A stretch of 64,000 bases of DNA from Chloroflexi bacterium HGW-Chloroflexi-6 (GTDB lineage: Bacteria > Chloroflexota > Anaerolineae > Anaerolineales > Villigracilaceae). The stretch is taken from assembly GCA_002840685.1 (NCBI GenBank), contig PHBU01000003.1, forward strand, positions 186,001 to 250,000, written 5' to 3'. The notes below the pieces were generated by a model. It worked only from the letters and a program-made list of their open reading frames with translations, did no database searches and was not told the origin of the DNA. Numbering within the stretch: the first letter of the stretch is position 1; each line of letters opens with the position of its first letter. The position numbers were made by a program, and so were the translations under genes. Shown here in pieces: positions 1-8,719 of this stretch.

Positions 1-327
1 GACGGCCAGCAGGCACAGGGGAATCCCGACCAGGGCCAACCCGGCCAACCAGCCCGGCCAGATGCGCGCATCCTTGTGGCGCGCCCACTCGAAAGCGTTA
101 AAGGCCAGCAACCCCAGGTTGAGTACGGTCGGGCAGCAGAAGGCCGTCCAGACGAAGGAATACCAGATCTCGCGCAGATCCTCGGGCGTGCTGGATGACA
201 TGCCCGCGCCTACGAATCCCAGGCTCATGATGGAGCACGCAAATACCAGTCCTGCAACGTTGACTGCCAGCGAGATGTAGAAGCCTTTTTGAAAAGCGGC
301 TGATTTGTGGAAGGGTTCAGGAATCAT
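1..327 (-). CDS. membrane protein, C-terminal part outside window
   Basis: An open frame of 109 codons runs off the left edge with no stop. It starts at an ATG (325-327) eight bases after the stop of the lipoprotein gene upstream in transcription. The sequence begins MIPEPFHKSAAF and shows three hydrophobic stretches at about residues 16-39, 54-76 and 89-109, so it is an integral membrane protein. I do not recognise a family. Tight spacing suggests it is the last visible gene of a minus-strand operon beginning with the bi-domain oxidoreductase. The frame on the opposite strand here is ignored because it lacks membrane logic and family signal. Confidence 0.6.
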   Translation of the reverse strand, partial: MIPEPFHKSAAFQKGFYISLAVNVAGLVFACSIMSLGFVGAGMSSSTPEDLREIWYSFVWTAFCCPTVLNLGLLAFNAFEWARHKDARIWPGWLAGLALVGIPLCLLAV

Positions 328-334
328 GATTATT

Positions 335-2470
335 TTATTTGAAAGGACAAAGTTTGGATGTTTTGAGGGTGTAATTAGTCCCTTGTATGCCCCCGCCGCT
401 CAATAAAGCCAATGTATCTTCTTCCTGCGCAATCGAAGATACCGCTTTTGAACAGGCCCCGGATATGTTCTCAGATTCTTGATATTCATCCCAAAAAGCG
501 GTTGCCATTTTGGTAACAGGATAAGCGGGGCTGTTTTCCGGATAGTCGGTGAGAAGTTTTTGGTAAACTGCCTCAGCTTCAGTTGGATTGTTCATCAAGA
601 GATGGACGGCAACCATTTTGAAAGAAGCGTAAGCGCTCAAGGTCGGGCGCTCATCGGGGTTGGGTTCTGGCGGTGGGCAGGAGGATGGATCGTCTGCGCA
701 GGGACCCAACCCATGTGGCCCAACGATGTAATTCCAGCGCTCTTCCGTCCACCAGCCCAGGCCATCGCTTTTGATGGCCAACTGGTAGGATTTCAATGCT
801 TTTTCATAAAGGCCGGCTTCCGAATACAGGTCTCCATCTTGTACTGCCTGGAAGCGATACTCAGGTGCGGCATATTCGACTGGTAAGGCTGAGTAGTTTG
901 TGCCATCCCATTTGAAAACATGAGTGGCGAGGCGCTGCGGATAAAAGGCCCAGTGATCGCCATGCCAGTCAGGAGTTACTTCACCTGTCCAGACCAGTTC
1001 TTTGATGCCATCATTATCCAAATCTTTGAGATAAGCATCGGAAGGTTCATCCATGCTGGTAGAAAAAGAAACTTTACCACCCCTTCCAATTTCCTTAATT
1101 TTTTGCGCAAACTTTTTACCGTTCCATTCAATCACATTTAAAGAACCACAACGATCAGAAAAACAGCTTATCTCTTTTACAAATACTTCTGCAAAACCAT
1201 TTTTGTTGTTGTCATAAATTCCAAGCAAAGAAATTGAATTGCTTAATTCTGTTTCAATCTCTTTAATTTCAACATATTTTCCGTTTTGACAGGAAAATAA
1301 ATAGATATATGCTGGGTAATCAGGATTAATGATTAATACTTCAGGTACAGTGTCATTGTTAAGATCTTGAATTGTGGTGCTGTAGTAAGACTTAAGTTGT
1401 TTTGGATCGCCACCTTGATTAAGATATTCGGCAACAGCCTCATAAACATAACCCTTAAAGTTTTCATAGCGTAATGCCGGAACTATATTCGAACAAGTTG
1501 CCGAAAATGGCAAGGGTGTAAATGTCGGCTCAGGGGTTGATGTCGCTTCCTTGGAAACATCTCCAATAACATAAGATTTCCCGTTCCATTTCAGGATAAT
1601 CGTATCCTGTAGGCTGGAAGAATCAAGAAAATTGTTATACACCCCTGCGTGAATAACAACATCTTTCAAGCCGTTCCCATCGGTATCTACAATCTCATAA
1701 TTGCCCACCAAAGCGCCTTTTTGAGCATTGCTCTGCCCGATGGTGTAAACGATTTGCTTATCGATGTAGATTTTCGTGTTGTTCTTCTCAAATTCTGCCG
1801 GTACAACATTGACTAACTTTGCACCATCCCATTCCAAAATGCGATAGCTTGCCTGATCTGAATATTGCGCCTGTCCGATAAAAAGTTCAGGGATGCCGTT
1901 CAGGTTTAAATCCTGAATAACCAGCGGCACAGCAGCCATCTCGGTGTATTCGGTTGGGGCAATATCCAGCAGGGTGACGTACTTGCCATCCTGGCAGCCA
2001 AAAATGGTGTAATAACCGCTTGGTAGGAAGAATTCCTTGATGCCGTCATGGGTAATGTCCATTTGAGTCACGGTTACGCCGTTTTCATTTAACTTCTTGA
2101 TCGCCCATTCCGGGTCGCCGCCCTGATTCAAAAAGTCGAGTACCACCTGGCGGGCATCGTGATAAGCTGCTTTTTTGTTCTTGAACACCTCGCCGAGAAA
2201 AATCCGCAACTTGGTGTCAACTTGTGGGCAGATTGCTGGCGGTTGTGGGGTATGGCTGGGCAGGCTTGCCAAATCCACGGTTGGGGTGGCGAGAATCTTT
2301 GTCGCGGTGGCGGGTGCGGTGGCAGTTGTGGTGGGTTGACTTGTGTTTGTTGCCGCGGCCGTCACCGCTACGATTTCAGGTGTGCTTGTCGGTGTGGATG
2401 TTGGCGATGCACATGCCCCGAGCAGTAAAACGCTGGCAATGAGAAGGATGGATGTTTTTTTTGATCTCAT
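335..2470 (-). CDS. FG-GAP/VCBS-like repeat lipoprotein with TPR-like C-terminus
   Basis: The 711-residue product starts with a lipoprotein signal (MRSKKTSILL..LLLGAC; lipobox LGAC, acylated Cys20), followed by a Thr/Pro/Ala linker. The body has repeated Asp/Asn-rich loops of the type DLNLNGIPELF, DTDGNGLKDVV, DLNNDTVPEVL, DNNKNGFAEVF and DLDNDGIKELV. These match calcium-binding loops of FG-GAP/VCBS beta-propeller repeats. Near residues 560-680 there is a TPR-like helical stretch (YEKALKSYQLAIKSD). It is therefore probably anchored outside the membrane as a binding or scaffold protein; no catalytic motif is visible. It lies 15 bases after the bi-domain oxidoreductase and 7 bases before the membrane protein, so all three may be co-transcribed. 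Ligand unknown. Confidence 0.8.
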   Translation of the reverse strand: MRSKKTSILLIASVLLLGACASPTSTPTSTPEIVAVTAAATNTSQPTTTATAPATATKILATPTVDLASLPSHTPQPPAICPQVDTKLRIFLGEVFKNKKAAYHDARQVVLDFLNQGGDPEWAIKKLNENGVTVTQMDITHDGIKEFFLPSGYYTIFGCQDGKYVTLLDIAPTEYTEMAAVPLVIQDLNLNGIPELFIGQAQYSDQASYRILEWDGAKLVNVVPAEFEKNNTKIYIDKQIVYTIGQSNAQKGALVGNYEIVDTDGNGLKDVVIHAGVYNNFLDSSSLQDTIILKWNGKSYVIGDVSKEATSTPEPTFTPLPFSATCSNIVPALRYENFKGYVYEAVAEYLNQGGDPKQLKSYYSTTIQDLNNDTVPEVLIINPDYPAYIYLFSCQNGKYVEIKEIETELSNSISLLGIYDNNKNGFAEVFVKEISCFSDRCGSLNVIEWNGKKFAQKIKEIGRGGKVSFSTSMDEPSDAYLKDLDNDGIKELVWTGEVTPDWHGDHWAFYPQRLATHVFKWDGTNYSALPVEYAAPEYRFQAVQDGDLYSEAGLYEKALKSYQLAIKSDGLGWWTEERWNYIVGPHGLGPCADDPSSCPPPEPNPDERPTLSAYASFKMVAVHLLMNNPTEAEAVYQKLLTDYPENSPAYPVTKMATAFWDEYQESENISGACSKAVSSIAQEEDTLALLSGGGIQGTNYTLKTSKLCPFK

Positions 2471-2485
2471 TTTCTTGCCCTACCT

Positions 2486-4630
2486 TTAAATAGTTTTTCC
2501 TTGTCGGATCGATTCGACCGCCGCAAAGCTCGCCTGGGTGACGCCGATCAGTTGTTCATACGGGATGGGCGGCTGGCCGCTGCGGATCGCGCTGACCAGA
2601 GCCTGCATCTCGTTGAAGTGGCCTTTGTCTTGACCCATCAATTTAACCGTTTTCCTTTTCCCATCCCTGACGGTTTCCAAGATCCGGAAATCGTCCAGCA
2701 CCGCCACCTGGCCGCCGCAAAAAACCTCGACTCTTTCTTTGGCGAAAGACTTGTCGCCGTTGGCCAGATAATCGACCACACCGATCGAGCCGTCTGCAAA
2801 GCGGAAGGTCATCGAAACGTTATCCTCGCGATATTTGCCGCCATCGGGCAGGGCCGCGGCGCTGACAGATAACGGGGCAGAACCGACCAGGAAGGTCAGG
2901 AAGTCGATAAAGTGGCAGCCCTCGCCGATAATCCGTCCGCCGCCCTGTTCGGGATCGTGGACCCAGTGGTTGAGCGGAATGGAGCCGGCGTTAATTCTGT
3001 AGTGGGCATAAAGCGGCTCAGTTCGATTGGTGTAAAAAGTAGAAAGTAGAGAAGCGAGCGGGGCGAAGCGGCGGTTGAAGCCGACGGTAAGCAGGGGTCT
3101 CGACCCGCTGGTTACTGATAACTGCTCACTGATCACGGATAACTGCTCGTTGTTCAGTGCCAGTGGTTTTTCTACAAAGACATGCTTGCCCGCCTGCAAG
3201 GCCTTAACCACTAAATCGGCGTGCGAGTCGTGGCGGGTCAGGATCAGGACGGTGTTGATCTCGGGATCGTTGATGATCTGTTCATCGTCCGAACAGGCGT
3301 AACGGAATCCGAACTTTTTGGCGGAATGCGCGGCATGCAACCCGCCTGCCGAGGCGATGCCGACCAACTCGACATCTTTGACCTTTTTCAGCGCCGGTAA
3401 AAGCGTGGCATTGGCAAACAAGCCGGCGCCGAGCACGCCGAGCTTGACCGTAGCTGTTTTCGACACAGTGGAAAGTGGAAAGTGGATGGTTCTACTTTCT
3501 ACTTTCTGCTCGCTATTGGTATACGTTAAGAGAACGCCCAGAAACGGCACTTTCTTCTTGCCGGTGATGATCTCATACGCATCTGCTGCCTGTTCGATCG
3601 GGAAGCGATGCGAAATCAGACTTTCTACTTTCAACTTGCCACTTTCCAGCAGGCCGATAACCGCCTCGAAATTTCGGCCCTCCGTCCAGCGCACGTAGCC
3701 GATCGGGTAATCCTTGCCGTTTTCTTCGTAGGATGGATCGTAGCGGCCGGGGCCGTAGGAGCGCGAGTTGATGAAGGAGAGTTCTTTTTCATAGTAGATC
3801 TTGCGCGGAAAGCTCAGTCCGACCGCGCCGGTGGCGACGATCCTGGCCCGGTCGCGGGCGATGAGACCAGCCAGCTCAACCGGGTCGGTGGAGGATGTGT
3901 CCGCGCAAATGATGACGCTGTCGAAGCCGCGGTTGGCGGTAAAAGCCGCAGCCGAATCAACGGCCTGGGAGCGCTGGCAGGCCGAAATCCCGAATTGCTG
4001 CGCGAGGGCAACCCGCTCCGGGTTGGTATCCATGCCCCAGACCCGGCACCCGGCTGCAGATGCCAGTTGAATCGCCAATAATCCCAAAAGACCCAGGCCG
4101 ATCACGGCCACGTTTTCGCCCAATTGCGGTTCCGAGAGCCGGAAACCGTGCAGGGCGATCGCGCCCAGGGTGGTGAAGGCCGCGGATTCAAAATCGACTG
4201 AGTCGGGCAGCGGGGTCAGCAGGTTGCGCGGCACGAGGTTGTATTCGGCATGGACGGCGTAGCCGCCGCCCGCGCAGGCCACTCGTTGGCCGACCTGGAA
4301 ACCCTCCATCCCCGCGCCAAGCGCGACGATTGTCCCGGCGGATGAATAGCCGAGTGGCATCGGGCTGTCGAGGCGGTTGAAGGCGGCTTGCAGGGTGGGC
4401 AGGATGCCCTCGCGTGACATTTTGTCGAACACTTGCCTGACCAGGTCTGGCCGGGAACGCGCCTTGCCGAGCAGGGATTTCTCGGCAAATTCGACCAGCA
4501 TGCGTTCGGTGCCAGCCGAGACGAGCGAGGCGGCGACCCGCACGAGGGCTTGGCCAGCGCGCGGGGTGGGGATGGGGACATCTTCGATGGTGGTTTGGCC
4601 GTTTTTCAGGTTTTGCAGGAGTTGTTTCAT
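2486..4630 (-). CDS. bi-domain oxidoreductase: zinc-type ADH fused to Gfo/Idh/MocA dehydrogenase
   Basis: The 714-residue fusion has an N-terminal medium-chain alcohol-dehydrogenase-like half (about residues 1-350, nucleotide-binding motif GLGLLG) and a C-terminal Gfo/Idh/MocA half (from about 375, GVLGAGLFA; the family's EKP motif is EKPLALNN). This architecture is known from exopolysaccharide and heparinase-type loci, where it is thought to oxidise or reduce nucleotide- or polymer-linked sugars; the substrate is not established. I chose the ATG at 4628-4630 (MKQLLQNLK) because homologues begin there; an in-frame upstream start would add 37 unlike residues. The linker and two other sites contain short tandem DNA repeats (see repeat entry). 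First gene of the minus-strand group at the left end. Confidence 0.82.
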   Translation of the reverse strand: MKQLLQNLKNGQTTIEDVPIPTPRAGQALVRVAASLVSAGTERMLVEFAEKSLLGKARSRPDLVRQVFDKMSREGILPTLQAAFNRLDSPMPLGYSSAGTIVALGAGMEGFQVGQRVACAGGGYAVHAEYNLVPRNLLTPLPDSVDFESAAFTTLGAIALHGFRLSEPQLGENVAVIGLGLLGLLAIQLASAAGCRVWGMDTNPERVALAQQFGISACQRSQAVDSAAAFTANRGFDSVIICADTSSTDPVELAGLIARDRARIVATGAVGLSFPRKIYYEKELSFINSRSYGPGRYDPSYEENGKDYPIGYVRWTEGRNFEAVIGLLESGKLKVESLISHRFPIEQAADAYEIITGKKKVPFLGVLLTYTNSEQKVESRTIHFPLSTVSKTATVKLGVLGAGLFANATLLPALKKVKDVELVGIASAGGLHAAHSAKKFGFRYACSDDEQIINDPEINTVLILTRHDSHADLVVKALQAGKHVFVEKPLALNNEQLSVISEQLSVTSGSRPLLTVGFNRRFAPLASLLSTFYTNRTEPLYAHYRINAGSIPLNHWVHDPEQGGGRIIGEGCHFIDFLTFLVGSAPLSVSAAALPDGGKYREDNVSMTFRFADGSIGVVDYLANGDKSFAKERVEVFCGGQVAVLDDFRILETVRDGKRKTVKLMGQDKGHFNEMQALVSAIRSGQPPIPYEQLIGVTQASFAAVESIRQGKTI
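3034..3648. repeat. heptamer-type short tandem repeats embedded in a coding gene
   Basis: Four short patches inside the oxidoreductase gene are made of reiterated heptamers. GAAAGTA/GAAAGTG units, or their complement TTTCTAC, occur at 3034-3053, 3466-3505 and 3619-3648. ACTGATA/ACTGCTC-like units occur at 3112-3148. They stay in frame and encode the inter-domain linker (QKVESRTIHFPLSTV), a loop (NNEQLSVISEQLSV) and two short connectors (SGKLKVESL, LLSTFYTN). Such heptamer patches are normally intergenic in the genomes where they occur, so their presence at domain joints is notable. Confidence 0.65.
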
Positions 4631-4796
4631 CTCAGGGTTATCTTTCAGAATGTGTTTTGTTAGGGGCGAGTATACCGCTTTCTGTGAGCGCCGGGCTTTG
4701 CAGGATACAAAATTTTTCTTTAAAATAACTTGCGGATACAATCCTGTGGATAATCAAGTTGTAATGCGCTTGAAAAGCGAAAGAGTTAGACAGTGA

Positions 4797-4802
4797 TATA
4801 AT
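4797..4802 (+). promoter_or_regulatory. -10 box for the aminopeptidase gene
   Basis: A TATAAT hexamer lies 28 bases before the GTG start of the M29 aminopeptidase. I see no convincing -35 at 16-18 bases; TTGAAA at 4770-4775 is 21 bases away. It is the only good -10 in this divergent gap. Confidence 0.45.
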
Positions 4803-4830
4803 CGTTGCATCTTTCATCAAGGAGAAATCT

Positions 4831-5934
4831 GTGAGCGACGCGAGAGTTGATCGTTTTGCCCGTATTTTGGTGGATTATTCGGCCGGATTGGGCGCTGGCG
4901 ACCGGGTTTTGATCGAGGGTACGACCGCCGCTGAACCGTTGGTGCGCGCCATTTTTCATCGCGCGCTTGAAGTAGGGGCACACCCGCATCTTTTGCTTGA
5001 ATTTCCTGACCAGCAGGAAATTTTTTATGAGACAGCCGATCACAGCCAGTTGGATTATGCTCCCACTTTCCAAAAACTGGCTTACGAGACTTTTGAGTCT
5101 CGCATCCGCATTCATTCGCAAACCAATCCACGCGCACTTTCAGCGATCGACACAACCAAATTGGGCCGCCGCCAGAAGGCATTGGCCCCGGTGCTCGAAA
5201 CGCAAATGCGACGCGGCGCTGCAGGCGAGTTCCGCTGGGTGACCACCCTTTTCCCGACCGACGGTTATGCAGTTGAAGCCGGCATGGGGCTGCGCGGTTA
5301 CGAAGATTTCGTTTATCGCGCCTGCCATGCCAACGAAGCCGATCCGGTGGCGTACTGGAAAAGCGTTCACGATGAACAGGCCAAGATGATCGAGCGCATT
5401 CAGGGGCATAATGTTGTCAGCCTGAACGGCCCAAATGTCGATTTGAGCCTTTCGATCAAGGGGCGCAAGTTCAACAATTCGTGCGGCCGCCACAACATGC
5501 CCGACGGCGAGATCTATACTGGCCCGGTCGAAGAATCGGTCAATGGTTGGGTTAAGTTCACTTATCCCGCTATTTATAATGGCGTTGCGGTTGAAGGCAT
5601 CGAACTGACTTTCACCAACGGCAAAGTGACCGCCGCCAAGGCCGATAAAAATGAGAAATACCTGCTCGAAATGCTCAACTCGGATGCCGGTTCGCGCTAC
5701 CTGGGCGAGTTTGCGATTGGGACGAATTTCGAGATCAACAAATTCACCGGTAACATTCTTTTTGACGAGAAGATCGGCGGCACCTTCCACATGGCCCTCG
5801 GAGCGGGCTACCCGGAGACTGGCTCGAAAAACAAGAGCGTTATCCACTGGGACATGATCTGCGACATGCGTAAGGATGCCGAGATCACAGTCGATGGCGA
5901 TGTGATCTACCGTAACGGTCAGTTCGTGTTCTAG
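4831..5934 (+). CDS. M29-family metallo-aminopeptidase
   Basis: The 367-residue product is a peptidase family M29 (thermophilic aminopeptidase, AmpS/AmpT type), which removes N-terminal residues using two divalent metal ions in the cytoplasm. The family's metal ligands can be matched to E227 (PDGE), E293 (GEFAIGTN), H320 (GTFHMALG), H339 and D341 (HWDM). The length is about 40 residues shorter than the 410-residue Thermus/Staphylococcus forms and fits the shorter AmpS-like group. Start is GTG at 4831, preceded by AAGGAGA (4819-4825). It is transcribed alone and ends at a strong terminator. Substrate specificity cannot be read from sequence. Confidence 0.9.
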   Translation: MSDARVDRFARILVDYSAGLGAGDRVLIEGTTAAEPLVRAIFHRALEVGAHPHLLLEFPDQQEIFYETADHSQLDYAPTFQKLAYETFESRIRIHSQTNPRALSAIDTTKLGRRQKALAPVLETQMRRGAAGEFRWVTTLFPTDGYAVEAGMGLRGYEDFVYRACHANEADPVAYWKSVHDEQAKMIERIQGHNVVSLNGPNVDLSLSIKGRKFNNSCGRHNMPDGEIYTGPVEESVNGWVKFTYPAIYNGVAVEGIELTFTNGKVTAAKADKNEKYLLEMLNSDAGSRYLGEFAIGTNFEINKFTGNILFDEKIGGTFHMALGAGYPETGSKNKSVIHWDMICDMRKDAEITVDGDVIYRNGQFVF

Positions 5935-5953
5935 GATTTTGATGTAAAATTAT

Positions 5954-5990
5954 AACGGCGGAGGCGATCCAGCCTCCGCCGTTTTGTTTT
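5954..5990 (+). terminator. rho-independent terminator after the aminopeptidase
   Basis: A perfect 12-bp stem (5954-5965 with 5972-5983), 6-base loop and a T-rich tail (TTGTTTT) follow the aminopeptidase stop by 19 bases. Confidence 0.9.
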
Positions 5991-6032
5991 GTCACGATTT
6001 CTTGTGTCTTAATAATGCCAGAAGGAGGCGGT

Positions 6033-7664
6033 ATGGAACCCAAATACATTATTTTTACGGGCGGGGTGGTCAGTTCGGTGGGGAAAGGGGTCACGGCAGC
6101 GGCACTGGGTCTCCTGCTCAAGCAGCGCGGATTCAAAGTGGCGGTGCAGAAACTTGATCCGTATATCAATGTCGATCCCGGCACGATGAGTCCGTACCAG
6201 CACGGCGAAGTCTTTGTTTTGGACGATGGCGCCGAAACCGACCTCGATCTGGGCCACTATGAACGCTTTATCGATATCCGCCTGAACCGGGTCTGCAACT
6301 TCACCACCGGCCAGGTCTATGCCGAGGTCATCCATAAGGAACGTCGCGGTGATTACCTGGGCGGCACGATTCAGGTAATTCCGCACATTACCAACGAGAT
6401 CAAGCGCCGCATCAAGCTGGTAGCGCGCGCCATGGATGCCGAGATCGTCATCCTGGAAGTCGGCGGGACGGTGGGCGACATCGAATCTCTGCCCTTCATC
6501 GAATCCCTGCGCCAGTTGCGTACTGAAGTCGGGCGCGAGAACGTTTTCTTCATCCACGTTACCTGGCTGCCTTTTATTGGCGCAACGGACGAACTCAAAA
6601 CCAAGCCGACCCAGCACTCTGTGGCTGAGCTGCGCTCGATCGGTATTTCGCCAAACATGATCATTGCCCGTTCTGATTACGAAGTGCCCGAAGACTTGTG
6701 CGAGAAGATCGCCCTGTTTTGCGATGTTGAAAAAAATGCGGTTGTGCCGATGAAAACCGCTGAAATCCTGTACGAAGTGCCGCTCCTGCTCGAAAAGGTC
6801 GGCGTTGGCGATTACGTTGTCGAGCGCATGGGTTTGAAGCCTACCAGCCAGCCTGATTGGCGCGAATGGGAAACATTGGTGGCCCAGGTGCGCAAACCCA
6901 ACAAGCCCGAGATCCGCGTGGCGCTGGTTGGGAAATATGTCGAATTGCATGATGCCTACATGTCGGTGCGTGAGTCGCTCAAGCACGCTGCCCTGACCGT
7001 CGGTGTGGATGTGCAGATCGACTGGGTACACTCGGCGGATCTCGAGAAAAACAAAGGCTGGGATGTTATCGAAAAAGCGGATGCGATCCTGGTCCCGGGC
7101 GGGTTTGGCTCGCGCGGAATCGAAGGCAAGATTATGGCTGCCCGCCATGCGCGCGAGAAGAAAGTTCCCTATCTTGGGCTTTGCCTGGGTATGCAGTTGA
7201 TGTGTGTCGAATTTGCCCGAACCGTGCTTGGCTACGAAGACGCCAACTCCAGCGAGTTTGACCGCGCTACCAGCTACCCGGTGATCGACCTGATGCTCGA
7301 ACAGCGCGGGATTACCGATATGGGCGGCACGATGCGCCTTGGTCTGTACCCGTGCGAATTGCAAGCCGGCACGAAAGCGGCCCAGGCTTACGGGGTGGCG
7401 CACGTCGACGAGCGCCACCGTCACCGCTTTGAGTTCAACAATCACTATCGCGACGAGTTCGAAAAAGCGGGCATGGTTTTTTCTGGCCTGTCGCCAGATG
7501 CCAAGCTGGTTGAGATCTCCGAAGTCAAGGATCACCCCTTTATGGTGGGCAGCCAGTTCCACCCGGAATTTCTTTCGCGCCCCAACCGTCCGCACCCGCT
7601 CTTTCTGGGGTTTGTGCGAGCGGCGGCAGAACGAGCTGGGATCAAGAGCAAGAAGTCGAAATAA
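6033..7664 (+). CDS. pyrG: CTP synthase
   Basis: The 543-residue enzyme makes CTP from UTP, ATP and glutamine. The amidoligase half (1-270) starts YIIFTGGVVSSVGKG and has the MSPYQHGEV segment. The glutaminase half (about 295-540) has GGFGSRG, the nucleophile Cys384 in LGLCLGMQ, and FHPEF for the catalytic His/Glu. Start: ATG at 6033 has AAGGAGG at 6020-6026; an in-frame ATG at 6015 overlaps that ribosome site and is rejected. Length matches the family. It supplies the CTP that the phosphonate activation step encoded about 19 kb away would need, but that is general metabolism, not evidence of linkage. Confidence 0.98.
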   Translation: MEPKYIIFTGGVVSSVGKGVTAAALGLLLKQRGFKVAVQKLDPYINVDPGTMSPYQHGEVFVLDDGAETDLDLGHYERFIDIRLNRVCNFTTGQVYAEVIHKERRGDYLGGTIQVIPHITNEIKRRIKLVARAMDAEIVILEVGGTVGDIESLPFIESLRQLRTEVGRENVFFIHVTWLPFIGATDELKTKPTQHSVAELRSIGISPNMIIARSDYEVPEDLCEKIALFCDVEKNAVVPMKTAEILYEVPLLLEKVGVGDYVVERMGLKPTSQPDWREWETLVAQVRKPNKPEIRVALVGKYVELHDAYMSVRESLKHAALTVGVDVQIDWVHSADLEKNKGWDVIEKADAILVPGGFGSRGIEGKIMAARHAREKKVPYLGLCLGMQLMCVEFARTVLGYEDANSSEFDRATSYPVIDLMLEQRGITDMGGTMRLGLYPCELQAGTKAAQAYGVAHVDERHRHRFEFNNHYRDEFEKAGMVFSGLSPDAKLVEISEVKDHPFMVGSQFHPEFLSRPNRPHPLFLGFVRAAAERAGIKSKKSK

Positions 7665-7679
7665 GGCTGTTTTGCGGCT

Positions 7680-7761
7680 ATACCCGTCCCGGTCACAAAT
7701 GCGCAGCATGATATTGCACTTTTTATAAGAGCATGAACGCGCCATTTGTGACCACGGGTAT
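7680..7761. repeat. imperfect inverted repeat upstream of the ABC ATPase
   Basis: Arms of about 23-25 bases (7680-7704 and 7738-7761; core GGTCACAAATG / CATTTGTGACC) flank 33 bases. The right arm ends just before a TATAAT (7764-7769) that lies 24 bases upstream of the ATPase start. The arrangement could be an operator for a dimeric regulator or a large hairpin. It lacks a T-run, so it is not a simple terminator for pyrG. Confidence 0.55.
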
Positions 7762-7793
7762 TGTATAATTTGGCCATCCAAAGGAGCACGACC

Positions 7794-8546
7794 ATGCGTG
7801 AAGAGACTCGCCCCCCCATCATCATCTGCAAGGATGTCAGTAAGTGGTACGGTAATTTTCAGGCGCTTAAGAATATCAATCTTGAAGTGCGCAAAGGTGA
7901 AGTGATTGTTATTTTTGGCCCGTCTGGCTCTGGCAAGTCCACCTTTATCCGCGCCATCAACCGCCTTGAAGAACACCAGAGTGGCACGATCATCGTCGAT
8001 GGCATCGAATTGAATAATGACACTCACAACATCGAGATGATCCGCATGGAAACAGGCATGGTGTTCCAGCAGTTCAATCTCTTCCCGCACCTGACCGTGT
8101 TGGAAAACATCACCCTGGCGCCTATTCAGGTGCGCAAGTGGAGCAAGGAAAAGGCCGAAGAAGCCGCCCTGCAACTGCTCAACCGGGTTGGCATCCCGGA
8201 TCAGGCCCAGAAACATCCTGGTCAGCTCTCTGGCGGACAGCAGCAGCGTGTTGCGATTGCCCGCGCCCTGGCGATGCAGCCCAAGATCATGTTGTTCGAT
8301 GAGCCGACCTCGGCCCTCGACCCGGAAATGATCAAGGAAGTCCTGGATGTGATGGTTGAACTGGCGCGCACGGGCATGACCATGCTGGTGGTGACCCATG
8401 AAATGGGTTTTGCCAAGGCGGTTGCTGACCGCATGGTTTTCTTCGACAAGGGCCAGGTTGTTGAAATTGGGACGCCCGCCGAGATCTTCACTGCACCCAA
8501 AGAAGAACGCACCCAGTTATTTCTCTCGCAAATCCTGACCCATTAG
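7794..8546 (+). CDS. amino-acid-type ABC transporter ATP-binding protein (GlnQ-like)
   Basis: The 250-residue ATPase has Walker [10 protein letters not shown], the signature LSGGQQQR, Walker B IMLFDEP followed by TSALDPE, and the switch His in VVTHEMG. It falls in the polar amino acid (GlnQ/HisP) class that powers uptake permeases from the cytoplasmic side. No permease or binding-protein gene is next to it, so it is an orphan here and must work with parts encoded elsewhere. ATG at 7794 has AAGGAG seven bases upstream; an upstream TTG in frame overlaps the -10 box and is rejected. Transcribed as a single gene ending in a terminator. Confidence 0.93.
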   Translation: MREETRPPIIICKDVSKWYGNFQALKNINLEVRKGEVIVIFGPSGSGKSTFIRAINRLEEHQSGTIIVDGIELNNDTHNIEMIRMETGMVFQQFNLFPHLTVLENITLAPIQVRKWSKEKAEEAALQLLNRVGIPDQAQKHPGQLSGGQQQRVAIARALAMQPKIMLFDEPTSALDPEMIKEVLDVMVELARTGMTMLVVTHEMGFAKAVADRMVFFDKGQVVEIGTPAEIFTAPKEERTQLFLSQILTH

Positions 8547-8600
8547 GTTGCATTCGTCATCCAACTGTAATGCCGCCCGGTCTAAATTTACGTAAGATTT

Positions 8601-8641
8601 AATGCAAGGTAGAAATTTCTGCCTTGCATTTCTTTTTTTAT
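8601..8641 (+). terminator. terminator after the ABC ATPase
   Basis: Arms 8601-8615 and 8616-8630 are complementary apart from one G-U pair; the innermost bases form the loop. A TCTTTTTTTAT tail follows. Confidence 0.8.
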
Positions 8642-8719
8642 AAATATTGGTGAAAACTTATCTGAAATATCATGATACGCTGGCGCTTGTGGGGTGTTAT
8701 TAACTTGTGAGGCTATTTG

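Noticed and set aside
6009..8399. 796-codon open frame on the minus strand
   Set aside because: It is antisense to pyrG and the ABC ATPase, which have clear catalytic motifs; its composition (His/Asp/Gln/Arg-rich, no motif) is that of a shadow frame.
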